DNA of 55,593 bases, taken from Pirellulales bacterium. Lineage in GTDB: Bacteria; Planctomycetota; Planctomycetia; Pirellulales; JADZDJ01. A model generated the notes under the pieces. That model saw only the letters and a program-made list of their open reading frames with translations. It had not been told where the DNA came from and searched no databases. Below are positions 15,982 to 24,745 of the stretch, piece after piece (position 1 is the stretch's first letter; the number at the start of each line of letters is the position of its first letter). The translations under genes and the position numbers were made by a program. The stretch is taken from contig JADZDJ010000283.1 in assembly GCA_020851115.1 (NCBI GenBank), forward strand, positions 1 to 55,593, given 5' to 3'.

Positions 15982-17601
15982 TTAAATCACCGACTCACTT
16001 GCACGGGTGAGCGAGCCACCTTCACCGTTGTCGCTGCGTTTCGTGGCGGCTTCGCTTTCGCCGGTGAATTTGATCAGCGATTCCGGCAACTCGACGCCAC
16101 CAATTTCCTTCATGACTTGCATCATCGGCGGCATCGTGCGAGCCATGTTTTGCAGGAAACTGGCGGTATTCGTGGTGCCGTTGTGACTGCCGTTTTCCCA
16201 GACGACGACCTTGTCGAATTTGATATTCGAGATCGCCTTGGCGCTGGCATCGACTAGGTTGTCGAAATGTTCGAGCATGAGCAGTTGGAAGGCTTCTTTC
16301 GCGCCTCCACAGGCGTCGATGATGCGCTGTAAACCTTCCCCTTTCTTGGCGAGGATTTCGTATTGGCCGCGAGCCTCGGCTTCGAGCTTGGCGAAGATGG
16401 CAGCCGCTTCGCCCTGGGCTTCGAGGCGGAGTTTTTCGGCCTCGGCCTCGGCTTCGACGACGATGCGGGCCTTTTCGGCCTTGGCCGGCGCTTCGACCGC
16501 GGCCCGGCGTTCGGCTTCGATCTTCTCGGCCTCCGCGAGCGCGGCCTTGGCCATCGCGCGGTTCTGGATTTCGAGCACTTTCGCTTCGGCTTCGCGCTTG
16601 GCGGCTTCCCCCAGTTGATAGGCTTCAGCGCGCTTCACCGCCAGTTCGGCTTGCGACGCGGCGACGACTGCCTGCGATTGGTTTTCTCCTTCGATCGCCT
16701 TGGCGTTGGCCTGAGCGACCGTGATGCGCATCTGCCGCTCGGCGTCTTTCACTTGGGCATCTTGCTCGAACTTGGCCGCCTGCTCGCCGACGGCTTGCTC
16801 TTTGGCCAACTCGGCGATGCGCACCGCCTGCTCGCGTTCGGCTTCGCGGGTACCGATCTGTCGCAGTTTCGTCGCGCCGGCGACTTGAATCGCCTTGTCG
16901 CGTTCCATCTCGGCCACGCGACTTTCGCCCATCCGCACTTGTTCGGCGACGTCGCCGCGGGCCTGCTGGATCGCCTGGCTGGCCGCCTTTTGACCGATGG
17001 CGTCGATGTAGCCGCTTTCATCGGTGATGTCGGTGATATTGACGTTGATCAGCACCAGGCCGATCTTTCGCAACTCAGGCTCCAGCGACGATTGAATGCT
17101 CTCCATGAACCGTTCGCGGTCGCGGTTGATCTGTTCGATGCTCATCGAGGCAATCACTTGCCGCAATTGACCGAAGATGATGTCTTGAGCCTGCTTTTCG
17201 ACGTCTTGAACGTCGAGGCCAAGCAAGCGAATCGCGGCGTTTTGCATCACTTCGGGGGTGGTGCCGATCGCGACGGTGAACACGCTGGGGACGTTCACGC
17301 GGATGTTTTCCATCGAGAGCGCGCCGCGCAGCGGAATTTCGATCTGAATCGGTTCCAGGCTCAGGTAGGCATAGTCTTGCACGAGCGGGACGATGAATTT
17401 TGCTCCGCCGTGGATGCATTTGGCCGCTTCGCCTCGACCGGCCTTGCCATAAATCACTAGCACGCGGTTGCTGGGGCAGCGCTTGTAGCGCGAGGCGAAC
17501 AGGCTCATTACTCCGAACGCGAAGATGGCCAAGGCGATGCCGATCATCGCGATCCAACTTTCTAGCGGAAAATCGATGGCAAATAATGTGGTATTAAGCA
17601 T
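15982..17601 (-). CDS. Flotillin-family SPFH membrane scaffold protein
   Basis: The 539-residue protein has an N-terminal membrane helix (residues ~17-37) and an SPFH/PHB domain (about 40-215, including VLVIYGKAGRGEAAKC and DITDESGYIDAIG). A long Ala/Glu/Lys-rich coiled coil follows from ~220 to 430, and then a C-terminal segment with EAFQLLMLEHFDNLV. Flotillins oligomerise at the inner membrane and organise microdomains, often with an NfeD partner. Its ATG lies inside the end of the NfeD gene (8-base overlap), so translation is probably coupled. The long antisense frame over the coiled coil is a composition artefact. Confidence 0.93.
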   Translation of the reverse strand: MLNTTLFAIDFPLESWIAMIGIALAIFAFGVMSLFASRYKRCPSNRVLVIYGKAGRGEAAKCIHGGAKFIVPLVQDYAYLSLEPIQIEIPLRGALSMENIRVNVPSVFTVAIGTTPEVMQNAAIRLLGLDVQDVEKQAQDIIFGQLRQVIASMSIEQINRDRERFMESIQSSLEPELRKIGLVLINVNITDITDESGYIDAIGQKAASQAIQQARGDVAEQVRMGESRVAEMERDKAIQVAGATKLRQIGTREAEREQAVRIAELAKEQAVGEQAAKFEQDAQVKDAERQMRITVAQANAKAIEGENQSQAVVAASQAELAVKRAEAYQLGEAAKREAEAKVLEIQNRAMAKAALAEAEKIEAERRAAVEAPAKAEKARIVVEAEAEAEKLRLEAQGEAAAIFAKLEAEARGQYEILAKKGEGLQRIIDACGGAKEAFQLLMLEHFDNLVDASAKAISNIKFDKVVVWENGSHNGTTNTASFLQNMARTMPPMMQVMKEIGGVELPESLIKFTGESEAATKRSDNGEGGSLTRASESVI

Positions 17602-18271
17602 GGATCTTTTTCTCCACTTCGATCAGGGATTCAACCTCGACCGTGTCGGGGCCGATGACGCCAGTCACTTTAACTTTAGCTCCGCACGGCAGCCGATCTT
17701 GCGCCGTCATCGCTTGAAACTCGACAACGCGGTTTTGCAGGTTCATTTGGATTTTTCCGGCGCCTGTATGGGATGCCGGGATGGGAATGTAAACCGTGCC
17801 TGGCTGTCCTACCGAGCGACCGATTTGAATGGTTCCATCGGCATTGAACCGATGCAGACCACGGATCACGTGATAGACGCCGTACATGGCGGCCAGTCCG
17901 GCTCCCAGCGCAATGACCAGCGCACTCGAGTTCGACAGTTTCGCCGCTTGCGCCGCCTTGCCAGCCAGCCCAAAGAATGCGATTGCGGCAACCAGCGTTT
18001 GAAAGCTGATGATTTTGAAAAACCAGACAGTGCTATGCTCTGCGCTGTCGTGCATGTGGTCGCCACTGGGCGAATCGTGGCCGCCAACCTCGTGACCGGC
18101 ATCGTTTCCACCGAGGTCGTGGTGCAAGTCTCCGCTGAAATCGTGTCCGCCGACGTCGATGCCCGTATCGCCGTGGCCATGATCGCCACCGATGCCCAGC
18201 ACGGTCATGGCAAACTGCAGCAGCAGAATCGTGCCGCCGATGATCGCACAAAAGAGAAAGATGGTGTCCAT
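17594..18271 (-). CDS. NfeD/YuaF-like partner of the flotillin
   Basis: This 225-residue membrane protein opens with a hydrophobic helix (residues 3-28). A His/Asp/Gly-rich loop follows (about 29-80, with GGDHGHGD, GDLHHDLGG and GDHMHD). Two or three more helices lie at ~83-150, and an OB-like domain near 170-220 (CGAKVKVTGVIGPDTVEVE) closes the protein. NfeD proteins pair with SPFH proteins, as the 8-base overlap with the flotillin gene supports. The His-rich loop has the look of a metal-binding segment; I know of no such role for NfeD, so it is only noted. Confidence 0.85.
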   Translation of the reverse strand: MDTIFLFCAIIGGTILLLQFAMTVLGIGGDHGHGDTGIDVGGHDFSGDLHHDLGGNDAGHEVGGHDSPSGDHMHDSAEHSTVWFFKIISFQTLVAAIAFFGLAGKAAQAAKLSNSSALVIALGAGLAAMYGVYHVIRGLHRFNADGTIQIGRSVGQPGTVYIPIPASHTGAGKIQMNLQNRVVEFQAMTAQDRLPCGAKVKVTGVIGPDTVEVESLIEVEKKIHA

Positions 18272-18388
18272 GGAATCCCCCTCAATCCACGCAGACGAGC
18301 CTTTGAATAGAACTTCGCCAGCCGCTCAACTTTATTGCCCCCGCGACTAGGGAATTATCGCTTATGATCGGGCTTTTGCGCGAAGAAG

Positions 18389-19321
18389 TCAAACCTGCGA
18401 CAGGGATTGCGCGGATGGTAGGGGCGGTAGGGGCCGCAGCCTGGAGTCAGCATCTTGCGACTTGCCAGCGATGGAACGCTCGCGGTTTTTCCACTCCCGC
18501 CATACGAGTTTTGGGAAGACCCAAGCGTCTTGCAGGTAGCGTTTCGCCAGCCGCCGCGGTTCGCTTGCCAGCCGATGCAGCCATTCCAAACCGATGCGGC
18601 GCATCCAGAGGGGGGCGCGGGGCTTTTCGCCGGCCAGAAAATCAATCGTTGCGCCGACGCACAATACGACGGGCGCCGCAATGCGTTCGCGGTGCTGGTG
18701 GACCCACAATTCTTGCTTGGGCGCGCCCAGGCCCACAATGAGAACATCTGGTTTCGCTGCCGCGATGCGATCAAGAATCGCCGTGTTTTCGCACGAGTCC
18801 TGCTCAAACCCTCGCGGTGGACTATAGGTTCCTGCGATTTCGACCGCCGGCCAGCGACCGACAATTTTGCCTGCCGCACGCTCCGCGACACCGGGAGCGG
18901 CCCCGAGCAGATAAACGCGCAATCGGCCAGATTCGCGTTCGCGACAGGCGACACCCTGGGCGGCTGGATCGGCCTCGTCACGCGACCGGTGAGGATGCGA
19001 TTTCTCTCCCAGCAATGACTGGTTCACGGCGTCAAACAACGCCGGCACCAGATCGCTGCCGGGAACGCGTTCAGGAATGTTTCTTCTCAGTAGTCTGGCG
19101 GCGGCGAGGACCGGGAAACCGTCGGCCAGCACGAGGGCTGCATCGCGATACGCCATTCGCAAGCCGGCGTGCTTTTGAAACATCACAGCATGATCGACGT
19201 TCGGCGTAACAACATAGTGGCAACGGCCGTCGGGACGCCGACACCAGCTCAGCAATCGCTCGACGACTTCCGTCATGCGAAGCGAGTCGATCTTCATTCC
19301 GAAAAGAGGAGCGGTATTCAT
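18389..19321 (-). CDS. WecB/TagA/CpsF-family glycosyltransferase
   Basis: The 310-residue enzyme adds a sugar (GlcNAcA/ManNAc-type in known members) to a lipid-linked sugar at the inner face of the membrane. Typical blocks are TPNVDHAVM, the YRDAALVLADGFPVL stretch with its catalytic Asp, IPERVPGSDL, RVYLLGAAPGVAE, the VGLGAPKQELWVH motif, and CVGATIDFLAGEKPRAP. A polar insert of ~25 residues (around EKSHPHRSRDEAD) follows DAVNQSLLG and is unusual. ATG 19321 opens MNTAPLFG; no strong ribosome site. It is last of three same-strand polysaccharide genes. Confidence 0.9.
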   Translation of the reverse strand: MNTAPLFGMKIDSLRMTEVVERLLSWCRRPDGRCHYVVTPNVDHAVMFQKHAGLRMAYRDAALVLADGFPVLAAARLLRRNIPERVPGSDLVPALFDAVNQSLLGEKSHPHRSRDEADPAAQGVACRERESGRLRVYLLGAAPGVAERAAGKIVGRWPAVEIAGTYSPPRGFEQDSCENTAILDRIAAAKPDVLIVGLGAPKQELWVHQHRERIAAPVVLCVGATIDFLAGEKPRAPLWMRRIGLEWLHRLASEPRRLAKRYLQDAWVFPKLVWREWKNRERSIAGKSQDADSRLRPLPPLPSAQSLSQV

Positions 19322-19364
19322 CGTGTGTCGTGAACGGTTGGAGCGACCGAGGCTCGGAGCAGGG

Positions 19365-19481
19365 ATGACGAATGGCAAAATTCAAACGACGAATGAAGGT
19401 CCGCCGACCAATTTCCAAACGTCGAAACATATTTTCGTCAAGGGAAATTTGGTGAGCGAAGCTGCCTGCGTCATTCGTCAT
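19365..19481. repeat. Inverted-repeat element between wecB-like and GT4 genes
   Basis: ATGACGAATG at 19365-19374 faces CATTCGTCAT at 19472-19481, with further GACGAATG-type words inside. The 117-base unit carries no gene and resembles palindromic elements scattered in many planctomycete genomes. Confidence 0.6.
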
Positions 19482-19495
19482 TTTTCCTTATCGGG

Positions 19496-20704
19496 TCAGT
19501 GTGGTTCGTGTAGGTCCAGGACTTGTCGATAGACTTCAGCCACTCTCGCCGCCATCACACGGTCGGAATACTTCGCCGCATGGGTTCTGGTCGCGTTTTG
19601 CGCAAGTTGCTTCCAATGAAATTCACCCTCGATGGCGGCCGTCACCGTATTGGCCAAATCATCGACGTTGCCCGGCTCAACGAGCAATCCGTCGCGGCCG
19701 TGATGAATCACCTCCGCGATCCCTTCGACGCGGCTGCCGATCGGCGGCACACCAGAGGCCATTGCTTCGAGGACGGCCATCGGCATGCCTTCCGGCAGAA
19801 CGCTGGGGAGAACCATGAAATCGACTTCGTCCAGTTCGGCATCGATGTCGCTGCGGAAGCCGCGCCAATCGATGAGCCGCGAAATCGCCAGCTCATCGGC
19901 CAGCCACAGCATTTGCTCGCGATACTCGGACGATTCAAATCCGCCAATCACTCGCAGCAGCACCGGCATTCCACGATGATGCAGCACTGCCATTGCTTGC
20001 AGCAGCACTTCCAAACCCTTTCGTGGTCGGAACATTGCCAGCGCGCCCAGCACCCAATGGTTGCGGTGGTTCGAACGCGCGGGAATGGAATCGCGGCCAG
20101 GTACGCCGTTGGGGATCAGGTGTATGCGATTCTCCGGCACGCCCCACGTGTGAATGTATCGCGCCGCCGAATGTGAAACGGGAATCACTGCTGCGGCATT
20201 GGCCACAGAAAATCGTTCGACTTTCGCGCTCAGCCAAGTCTGCCAACCGGCTCCGACTTCGACGGCCGTGTGGCCATGCACATGATGCACCATTGGCACG
20301 TTGGCCAGCCGCGCGGCGAATCGGCCGACCAGCGCCGCCCGCGGCGTATGCGTGTGAATCAGGTCGAACTTTCCGTGGCGAATGAGTTTTATCAATTTCC
20401 AAACGGGCCGCAAATCGAGCCTGCCGCGCATTGGGAGGCGATCGAGTGGAGTATTCCGCGAATGGCGAAACTTCGGAAAGCGATTCGGTTTGACGCAGGC
20501 GAACGCCACTTCGACTCCCAATTCGGGCAGTCGCGCGGCGAGCAAGTCCTGAACCCGCTCGGCCCCGGCGTAATGCTCGCCGTTAATGACGTGCAACACC
20601 CGCAGCTTTGCCGTCGGCGGCGGCAACGAAGAATGGGAAAGGCCTGTCGTCGATCGTACCGACGATGGCGGAGCGGAAGTTTGCGCGAGCGGCTCTCGAT
20701 TCAT
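19496..20704 (-). CDS. Glycosyltransferase family 4
   Basis: This 402-residue GT-B enzyme transfers sugar from a nucleotide donor with retention of configuration, here probably onto a growing exopolysaccharide. The acceptor domain begins LRVLHVINGEHYAGAERV with the Gly-rich loop. HTHTPRAALVGR, VPMVHHVHGH and VIPVSHSAARY follow. The donor domain has LIPNGVPGRD, FRPRKGLEVLL, and the E-x7-E motif in LPSVLPEGMPMAVLEAMASG. ATG 20704 was chosen because the frame upstream is Pro/Ser-rich and unlike GT4 proteins. It lies between the sugar transferase and the WecB-like gene. Confidence 0.92.
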   Translation of the reverse strand: MNREPLAQTSAPPSSVRSTTGLSHSSLPPPTAKLRVLHVINGEHYAGAERVQDLLAARLPELGVEVAFACVKPNRFPKFRHSRNTPLDRLPMRGRLDLRPVWKLIKLIRHGKFDLIHTHTPRAALVGRFAARLANVPMVHHVHGHTAVEVGAGWQTWLSAKVERFSVANAAAVIPVSHSAARYIHTWGVPENRIHLIPNGVPGRDSIPARSNHRNHWVLGALAMFRPRKGLEVLLQAMAVLHHRGMPVLLRVIGGFESSEYREQMLWLADELAISRLIDWRGFRSDIDAELDEVDFMVLPSVLPEGMPMAVLEAMASGVPPIGSRVEGIAEVIHHGRDGLLVEPGNVDDLANTVTAAIEGEFHWKQLAQNATRTHAAKYSDRVMAARVAEVYRQVLDLHEPH

Positions 20705-20740
20705 AGGACTAGACTGTCTGCTCAACTCTACGTCAAAAAT

Positions 20741-20884
20741 GAAGGGTGAGGGTCGATAATCGTAGGACGAGGGAATGGCAGGCACGGCTGGATCTGGCGG
20801 AATCGGGATTGGGCGACCAAGAAAAGTTGAGGGAAGCGGAGGGCATTGGTTCCCTCGCACCACGTCCCTCGATTCTCGCCCCTT
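20741..20884. repeat. Imperfect inverted-repeat spacer before the GT4 gene
   Basis: AAGGGTGAGGGTCGA near 20742-20756 is an imperfect match to the reverse complement of TCGATTCTCGCCCCTT at 20869-20884, and GAGGGAA words in the middle face TTCCCTCG. It is gene-free and its right edge touches the stop codon of the sugar transferase. Confidence 0.35.
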
Positions 20885-21726
20885 TAGTACGCCCCTTCAC
20901 ACGAGATCACTTTCAGCGGAGTGCGGATCAGCAGTCCGAGATCGGTCCATAGGCCCTGGTGCTGCACGTACCAAAGATCCATTCTCACCCAATCTTCGAA
21001 TCCAATGTCGCTGCGACCGCTGATTTGCCATTTGCAGGTTAGGCCAGGCTTCACGGAAAGTCGGCGTTTTTGCCATGTCTTATACTGATCGACCTCTTTT
21101 GGCACCGGGGGGCGCGGGCCGACCAGCGACATATCGCCGAGCAGCACATTCACGAGCTGCGGCATTTCATCGATGCTGGTTTTTCGCAGAATTCGGCCCA
21201 ATTTGGTGATCCGCGGATCGCGGCGATTTTTGAAAATCGGCCCATCTTGGTCGTTCTGCACCAAGTGCTGAAGCTTGTCGGCGTCGAGCCGCATCGTTCG
21301 AAATTTCCACATTCGGAAGCGACGGCCGCACAGACCGACTCGCTCTTGCGAAAACAACGGCCGACCGCGAGTGGTCATCGATAAAGCGACCAGCGCGGCA
21401 AGCAAAATCGGCGCAAGCAGCACCAAGAGCACTGCAGCGCCCGCAACATCCAGGCATCGCTTGACGCGCTGATAGCCGATCGAGAGATTGCCGTCGGCAG
21501 CAATCAGCGGCAGGACTGAGGCGGATGGCCAATCTCCCCAGGAGGGAACGGCTGTTTTTGTGCCAAGATTGCCGCTGGCTTGCGTTCGCTCTCCCGAGTG
21601 CAGCCAATCCAGGGCATGAGTCGCATCGCCCAACAGGTTCAATGTCGCTGCGGTCCCCAGCTCATCGATCAGAAATTGAAACAAATGGCGTCGGCATCGG
21701 ATTGAGAATGATTCGGTCTTCCGCAT
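20884..21726 (-). CDS. Polyprenyl-phosphate sugar-1-phosphate transferase (bacterial sugar transferase)
   Basis: It starts repeat-unit synthesis by moving a sugar-1-phosphate onto undecaprenyl phosphate. After ~85 unassigned residues there is a membrane helix (about 90-117). The conserved catalytic part follows: [56 protein letters not shown] and [14 protein letters not shown]. The Asp/Glu of DEMPQ and the Arg-Pro of GPRPP are intact. At 280 residues it is the short, single-helix form rather than the five-helix WbaP form. It heads the three-gene operon; the 588-base spacer upstream would hold the promoter. Confidence 0.93.
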   Translation of the reverse strand: MRKTESFSIRCRRHLFQFLIDELGTAATLNLLGDATHALDWLHSGERTQASGNLGTKTAVPSWGDWPSASVLPLIAADGNLSIGYQRVKRCLDVAGAAVLLVLLAPILLAALVALSMTTRGRPLFSQERVGLCGRRFRMWKFRTMRLDADKLQHLVQNDQDGPIFKNRRDPRITKLGRILRKTSIDEMPQLVNVLLGDMSLVGPRPPVPKEVDQYKTWQKRRLSVKPGLTCKWQISGRSDIGFEDWVRMDLWYVQHQGLWTDLGLLIRTPLKVISCEGAY

Positions 21727-22314
21727 CGGTGCAATTGGCTTTCCAACGTCGAGGATTGAACTTCACCCGAACAAGCCAAATGGCAAAGCAAATGCCGAAG
21801 TGTCGACCCATCCTTGGCGTGACGCAAAGCCTTTGATCGCCGCGACTTACCGCCGCCGCAGATTTAGTCCGTTTCGGACGATTGTCGCGGAAAGTCAACG
21901 CTGGGGCAAAATCGCAACAAGCAGTGGCCGAAAGCGAACATGCCGCCCAAAACGCAGTCGTGTAATTGCCATCCTTTGCTCATCCATCTCGTTTCTGCCG
22001 CTTATCCGTAGATGTCGCGTTCATGGTCATGAATTGCTTGACAACCCGCCTGCCAGTCCTTTACGCTAACCCACAGCGTACCGGCGGCGAGCAACCTCCG
22101 GCGCGAATGCCCGCCTGTCGTGTCTCTGCTTGCGATGCGACTTTCCTCCCACCTACCAGACTTTGTCCGATATACGAGTTTTGTGAGCGTCCACTTGGAT
22201 TTCAGGTGGTGATCGGCAAATTTTGTCTTGCCAATTTGCCACCGATGCCCTCGAGAGCGACTTGAAGGTTGCCGATTGCGGCGCACGAGCAACGTAACCT
22301 ACGGAGGCGGCACG
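21727..22314. other. Divergent spacer upstream of the DUF1549 gene
   Basis: No gene is supported here. The only clear structure is the inverted repeat described at 22215-22240. Confidence 0.45.
22215..22240. promoter_or_regulatory. Inverted repeat, possible operator or leader hairpin
   Basis: GGCAAATT (22215-22222) and AATTTGCC (22233-22240) form a perfect 8-bp inverted repeat with a 10-base centre. Flanking ATCG and CGAT bases extend it imperfectly. It lies 75 bases before ATG 22315, a fitting place for a regulator site or a leader stem. Confidence 0.4.
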
Positions 22315-24702
22315 ATGGCGCACCGGAACGGTTTGCACAAACGTCCCTTGCTCAGGCTGATGGTCACGGTCGCCACCGCGTTCTGGTGTGCGGCCGGCGC
22401 GCACGGAGAAGAGCCGCTGCACGTCCGCATCGATGTGCTCGTGACTGGCGGCAATGCCAACTTGGCAGCGCCAGCGTGCGACGATGGCGCTTTTTTACGC
22501 CGCGTCTACCTGGATTTGGCCGGCACGATTCCCTCGGCGACCGAAGCGCGATCATTTCTGGACGACAAATCTGGCAATAAACGGACGGATTGCATCGATC
22601 GATTGCTTGCCGGGCCTTGTTTCGCCAGGCAGATGACGCAAGTATTCGACACGATGCTGATGGAGCGCCGCCCGCAGAAGCACGTTGAAATTACCAAATG
22701 GCAAGCCTATCTCTACGAAGGATTTGCGGCCGACAAGCCGCTCGATCAGCTTTTTCGCGAACTTCTATCCGCCGACGGCGCCGATCCTGCGCTGCGCGGG
22801 GCCGCGCGATTTGTGCTCGATCGTGATGCCGATCCAAACGTTCTCACTCGCGATGTAGGACGAATCGTGTTTGGCCACGATTTGCAGTGCGCCCAGTGTC
22901 ACGATCATCCTCTGATCGACGACTACTATCAACGAGACTACTACGAACTGCTCGCCTTCTTTAATCGCACCAAGCTGTTTAACGAGCAAGGCAAGACGAT
23001 GATGCTGATGGACGACCCACACGGAGAAGTGTCGTACCAATCGGTGTTTGACCCCTCGGCAAAAGGAACGGTCCATCCGCGTGTTCCGGGCGGCCAGCAG
23101 ATCGAGGAGCCAAAGCTTGAGGGAGATGCTGCGTACGCGGTCGCGCCGGCAAAAGACGTGCGCCCCGTTCCCAAGTTCAGCCGCCGCGCCCAGTTACCTG
23201 CCGAAGCCACGAAGTGCCGGCAGTTCGCCCGCAACCTTGCCAACCGCCTGTGGGCGATGTTGATGGGAAAAGGAATCGTTGAACCTGTCGATTTGCAACA
23301 TTCAGATAATCCGCCCCTTCATCCGCAACTTCTGGAACTGCTGACGGACGAGTTGATCGCACGAAAGTTTAACGCCAAATCGCTGTTGCGCGAGATTGCA
23401 CTTTCCACGACCTATCAGCGCTCGTCTGAATTGCCGGAAAATCTATCCGCGTTGACGGCCGACGCCGCCGCGCAGATCCCCGCATTGTCGCAGGAACGCG
23501 ACCGGCTGGTAAACACTGCCGCGACGTCCGCCGACGCACTGAAGAAGGTCTCCGATGCGCTCACGGCGGCTCAAGCACCCATGGGACCGCTGATGGACGA
23601 ACTCGCCAAACGCAATGCAGCGATGGCCGAAACGAAGAAAGCTGCCGACGAGGCCGTTAAGCCTGTTGCTGCTGCGCAGGCAAAGTTGAGCGATGCGCAA
23701 TTGGCCGCACAGCTTCTCGGCGAGGCGTTGGCGAAGGCCAAACAGGCGGCTGAGAAGATGCCCTCGAATAAGGATCTGGTCGCGGCCGCGGATGCCGTCA
23801 AAGCCTGCAGTGAAAAGCTTGTCGCGGAAATTTCTGCCAGCAGCGATCAACTGGCCAAACTTCAAGCTGCGGCGGCCGTGGCCGCCGAGCAGGCAACGTC
23901 CGCAAATCGAGCTGCCGACGAAGCGAACAAGCAGTTGGAGGCCGTCCGCGCGCAGATTTCCGCCCTGGAGCCCCAGCACGATGCCGCGACCACGCAGGCA
24001 GCCTACGACTCGGCACTCGTGAAAGCGACCGAAGCCCGAATTGCCGCCGCCCAGGCGCTTGCGGAACTGGCGGCGGCAAGCGATCCGGCAAAATCGGCTC
24101 AACTTCGCACGCAGCTTACCAGCCTTTGGTCGCACCAATCGCTGATGGGTTCGATTCGACCGCTTTCGCCAGAGCAGTTCGCTTGGAGCCTGATGAAGGC
24201 GATTGGCGTCGTCGATGCTGAATTGGCATCCGCGGCGGCTGAAGTCTACCGTGCATCAAGCCCTTCCGAAGTCGACTTTCCCGATGCCGTCGTTAGAACT
24301 CGACAGATCGAACGAGCTGTGGTGGCGAAACTGAAGCCGCACATCGATCGCTTCGTGCAGCTCTTTGGCGCTGAGGCGGGCCAGCCGCAACATGAGTTTT
24401 TTGCGACGGCCGATCAAGCGTTGTACTTGTCGAACGGCAACGAAGTAAAATCGTGGCTAGCGCCGAACGGAGTTGATTTGGCCGCTCGCTTGTTGAAGCT
24501 TGACGACCCAAAACAGCTTGCCGATGAACTTTACCTGTCGGTCTTCACGCGGCGTCCGATCGATTCGGAAGTTGCTTCCGTCGCCGATTACTTGAAATCT
24601 CGCGGCGTCGATAAGCCAGAGAAAAAAGCGGAGAAGACTGCGGCGATTCAGGAAATGGTCTGGAGTTTGCTCGCTTCGGTCGAGTTTCGTTTCGTTCGGT
24701 AG
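22315..24702 (+). CDS. DUF1549/DUF1553 secreted protein with CxxCH motif and coiled-coil insert
   Basis: The 795-residue protein starts with a signal peptide (cleavage probably after GAHG). The DUF1549 part includes FLRRVYLDLAGTIPSATEARSFL, and CAQCHDHP (residues 192-199) follows, a CxxCH that could bind c-type haem. DUF1553 blocks appear as FARNLANRLWAMLMGKGIVEPVD and, near the end, LSVFTRRPIDSE. About 220 Ala/Lys/Glu-rich residues (roughly 380-600) separate the two conserved parts of the second domain and look like a long coiled coil. Such genes are hallmarks of planctomycetes, with no settled function. GGAGG at 22303-22307 fixes the start. The DUF1501 gene follows after 43 bases. Confidence 0.9.
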   Translation: MAHRNGLHKRPLLRLMVTVATAFWCAAGAHGEEPLHVRIDVLVTGGNANLAAPACDDGAFLRRVYLDLAGTIPSATEARSFLDDKSGNKRTDCIDRLLAGPCFARQMTQVFDTMLMERRPQKHVEITKWQAYLYEGFAADKPLDQLFRELLSADGADPALRGAARFVLDRDADPNVLTRDVGRIVFGHDLQCAQCHDHPLIDDYYQRDYYELLAFFNRTKLFNEQGKTMMLMDDPHGEVSYQSVFDPSAKGTVHPRVPGGQQIEEPKLEGDAAYAVAPAKDVRPVPKFSRRAQLPAEATKCRQFARNLANRLWAMLMGKGIVEPVDLQHSDNPPLHPQLLELLTDELIARKFNAKSLLREIALSTTYQRSSELPENLSALTADAAAQIPALSQERDRLVNTAATSADALKKVSDALTAAQAPMGPLMDELAKRNAAMAETKKAADEAVKPVAAAQAKLSDAQLAAQLLGEALAKAKQAAEKMPSNKDLVAAADAVKACSEKLVAEISASSDQLAKLQAAAAVAAEQATSANRAADEANKQLEAVRAQISALEPQHDAATTQAAYDSALVKATEARIAAAQALAELAAASDPAKSAQLRTQLTSLWSHQSLMGSIRPLSPEQFAWSLMKAIGVVDAELASAAAEVYRASSPSEVDFPDAVVRTRQIERAVVAKLKPHIDRFVQLFGAEAGQPQHEFFATADQALYLSNGNEVKSWLAPNGVDLAARLLKLDDPKQLADELYLSVFTRRPIDSEVASVADYLKSRGVDKPEKKAEKTAAIQEMVWSLLASVEFRFVR

Positions 24703-24745
24703 ATGGGGGTAGGAAAGTATCCATGATTTCACTAGGGAGGGGTGC

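Noticed and set aside
16363-17460. A 365-codon open frame antisense to the flotillin gene
   Set aside because: It mirrors the Ala/Glu-rich coiled coil; residues are Leu/Gly/Phe-rich without domains, and the sense frame is a clear flotillin.
23443-24138. A 231-codon antisense frame in the DUF1549/DUF1553 gene
   Set aside because: It covers exactly the Ala-rich coiled-coil stretch and is a compositional shadow.
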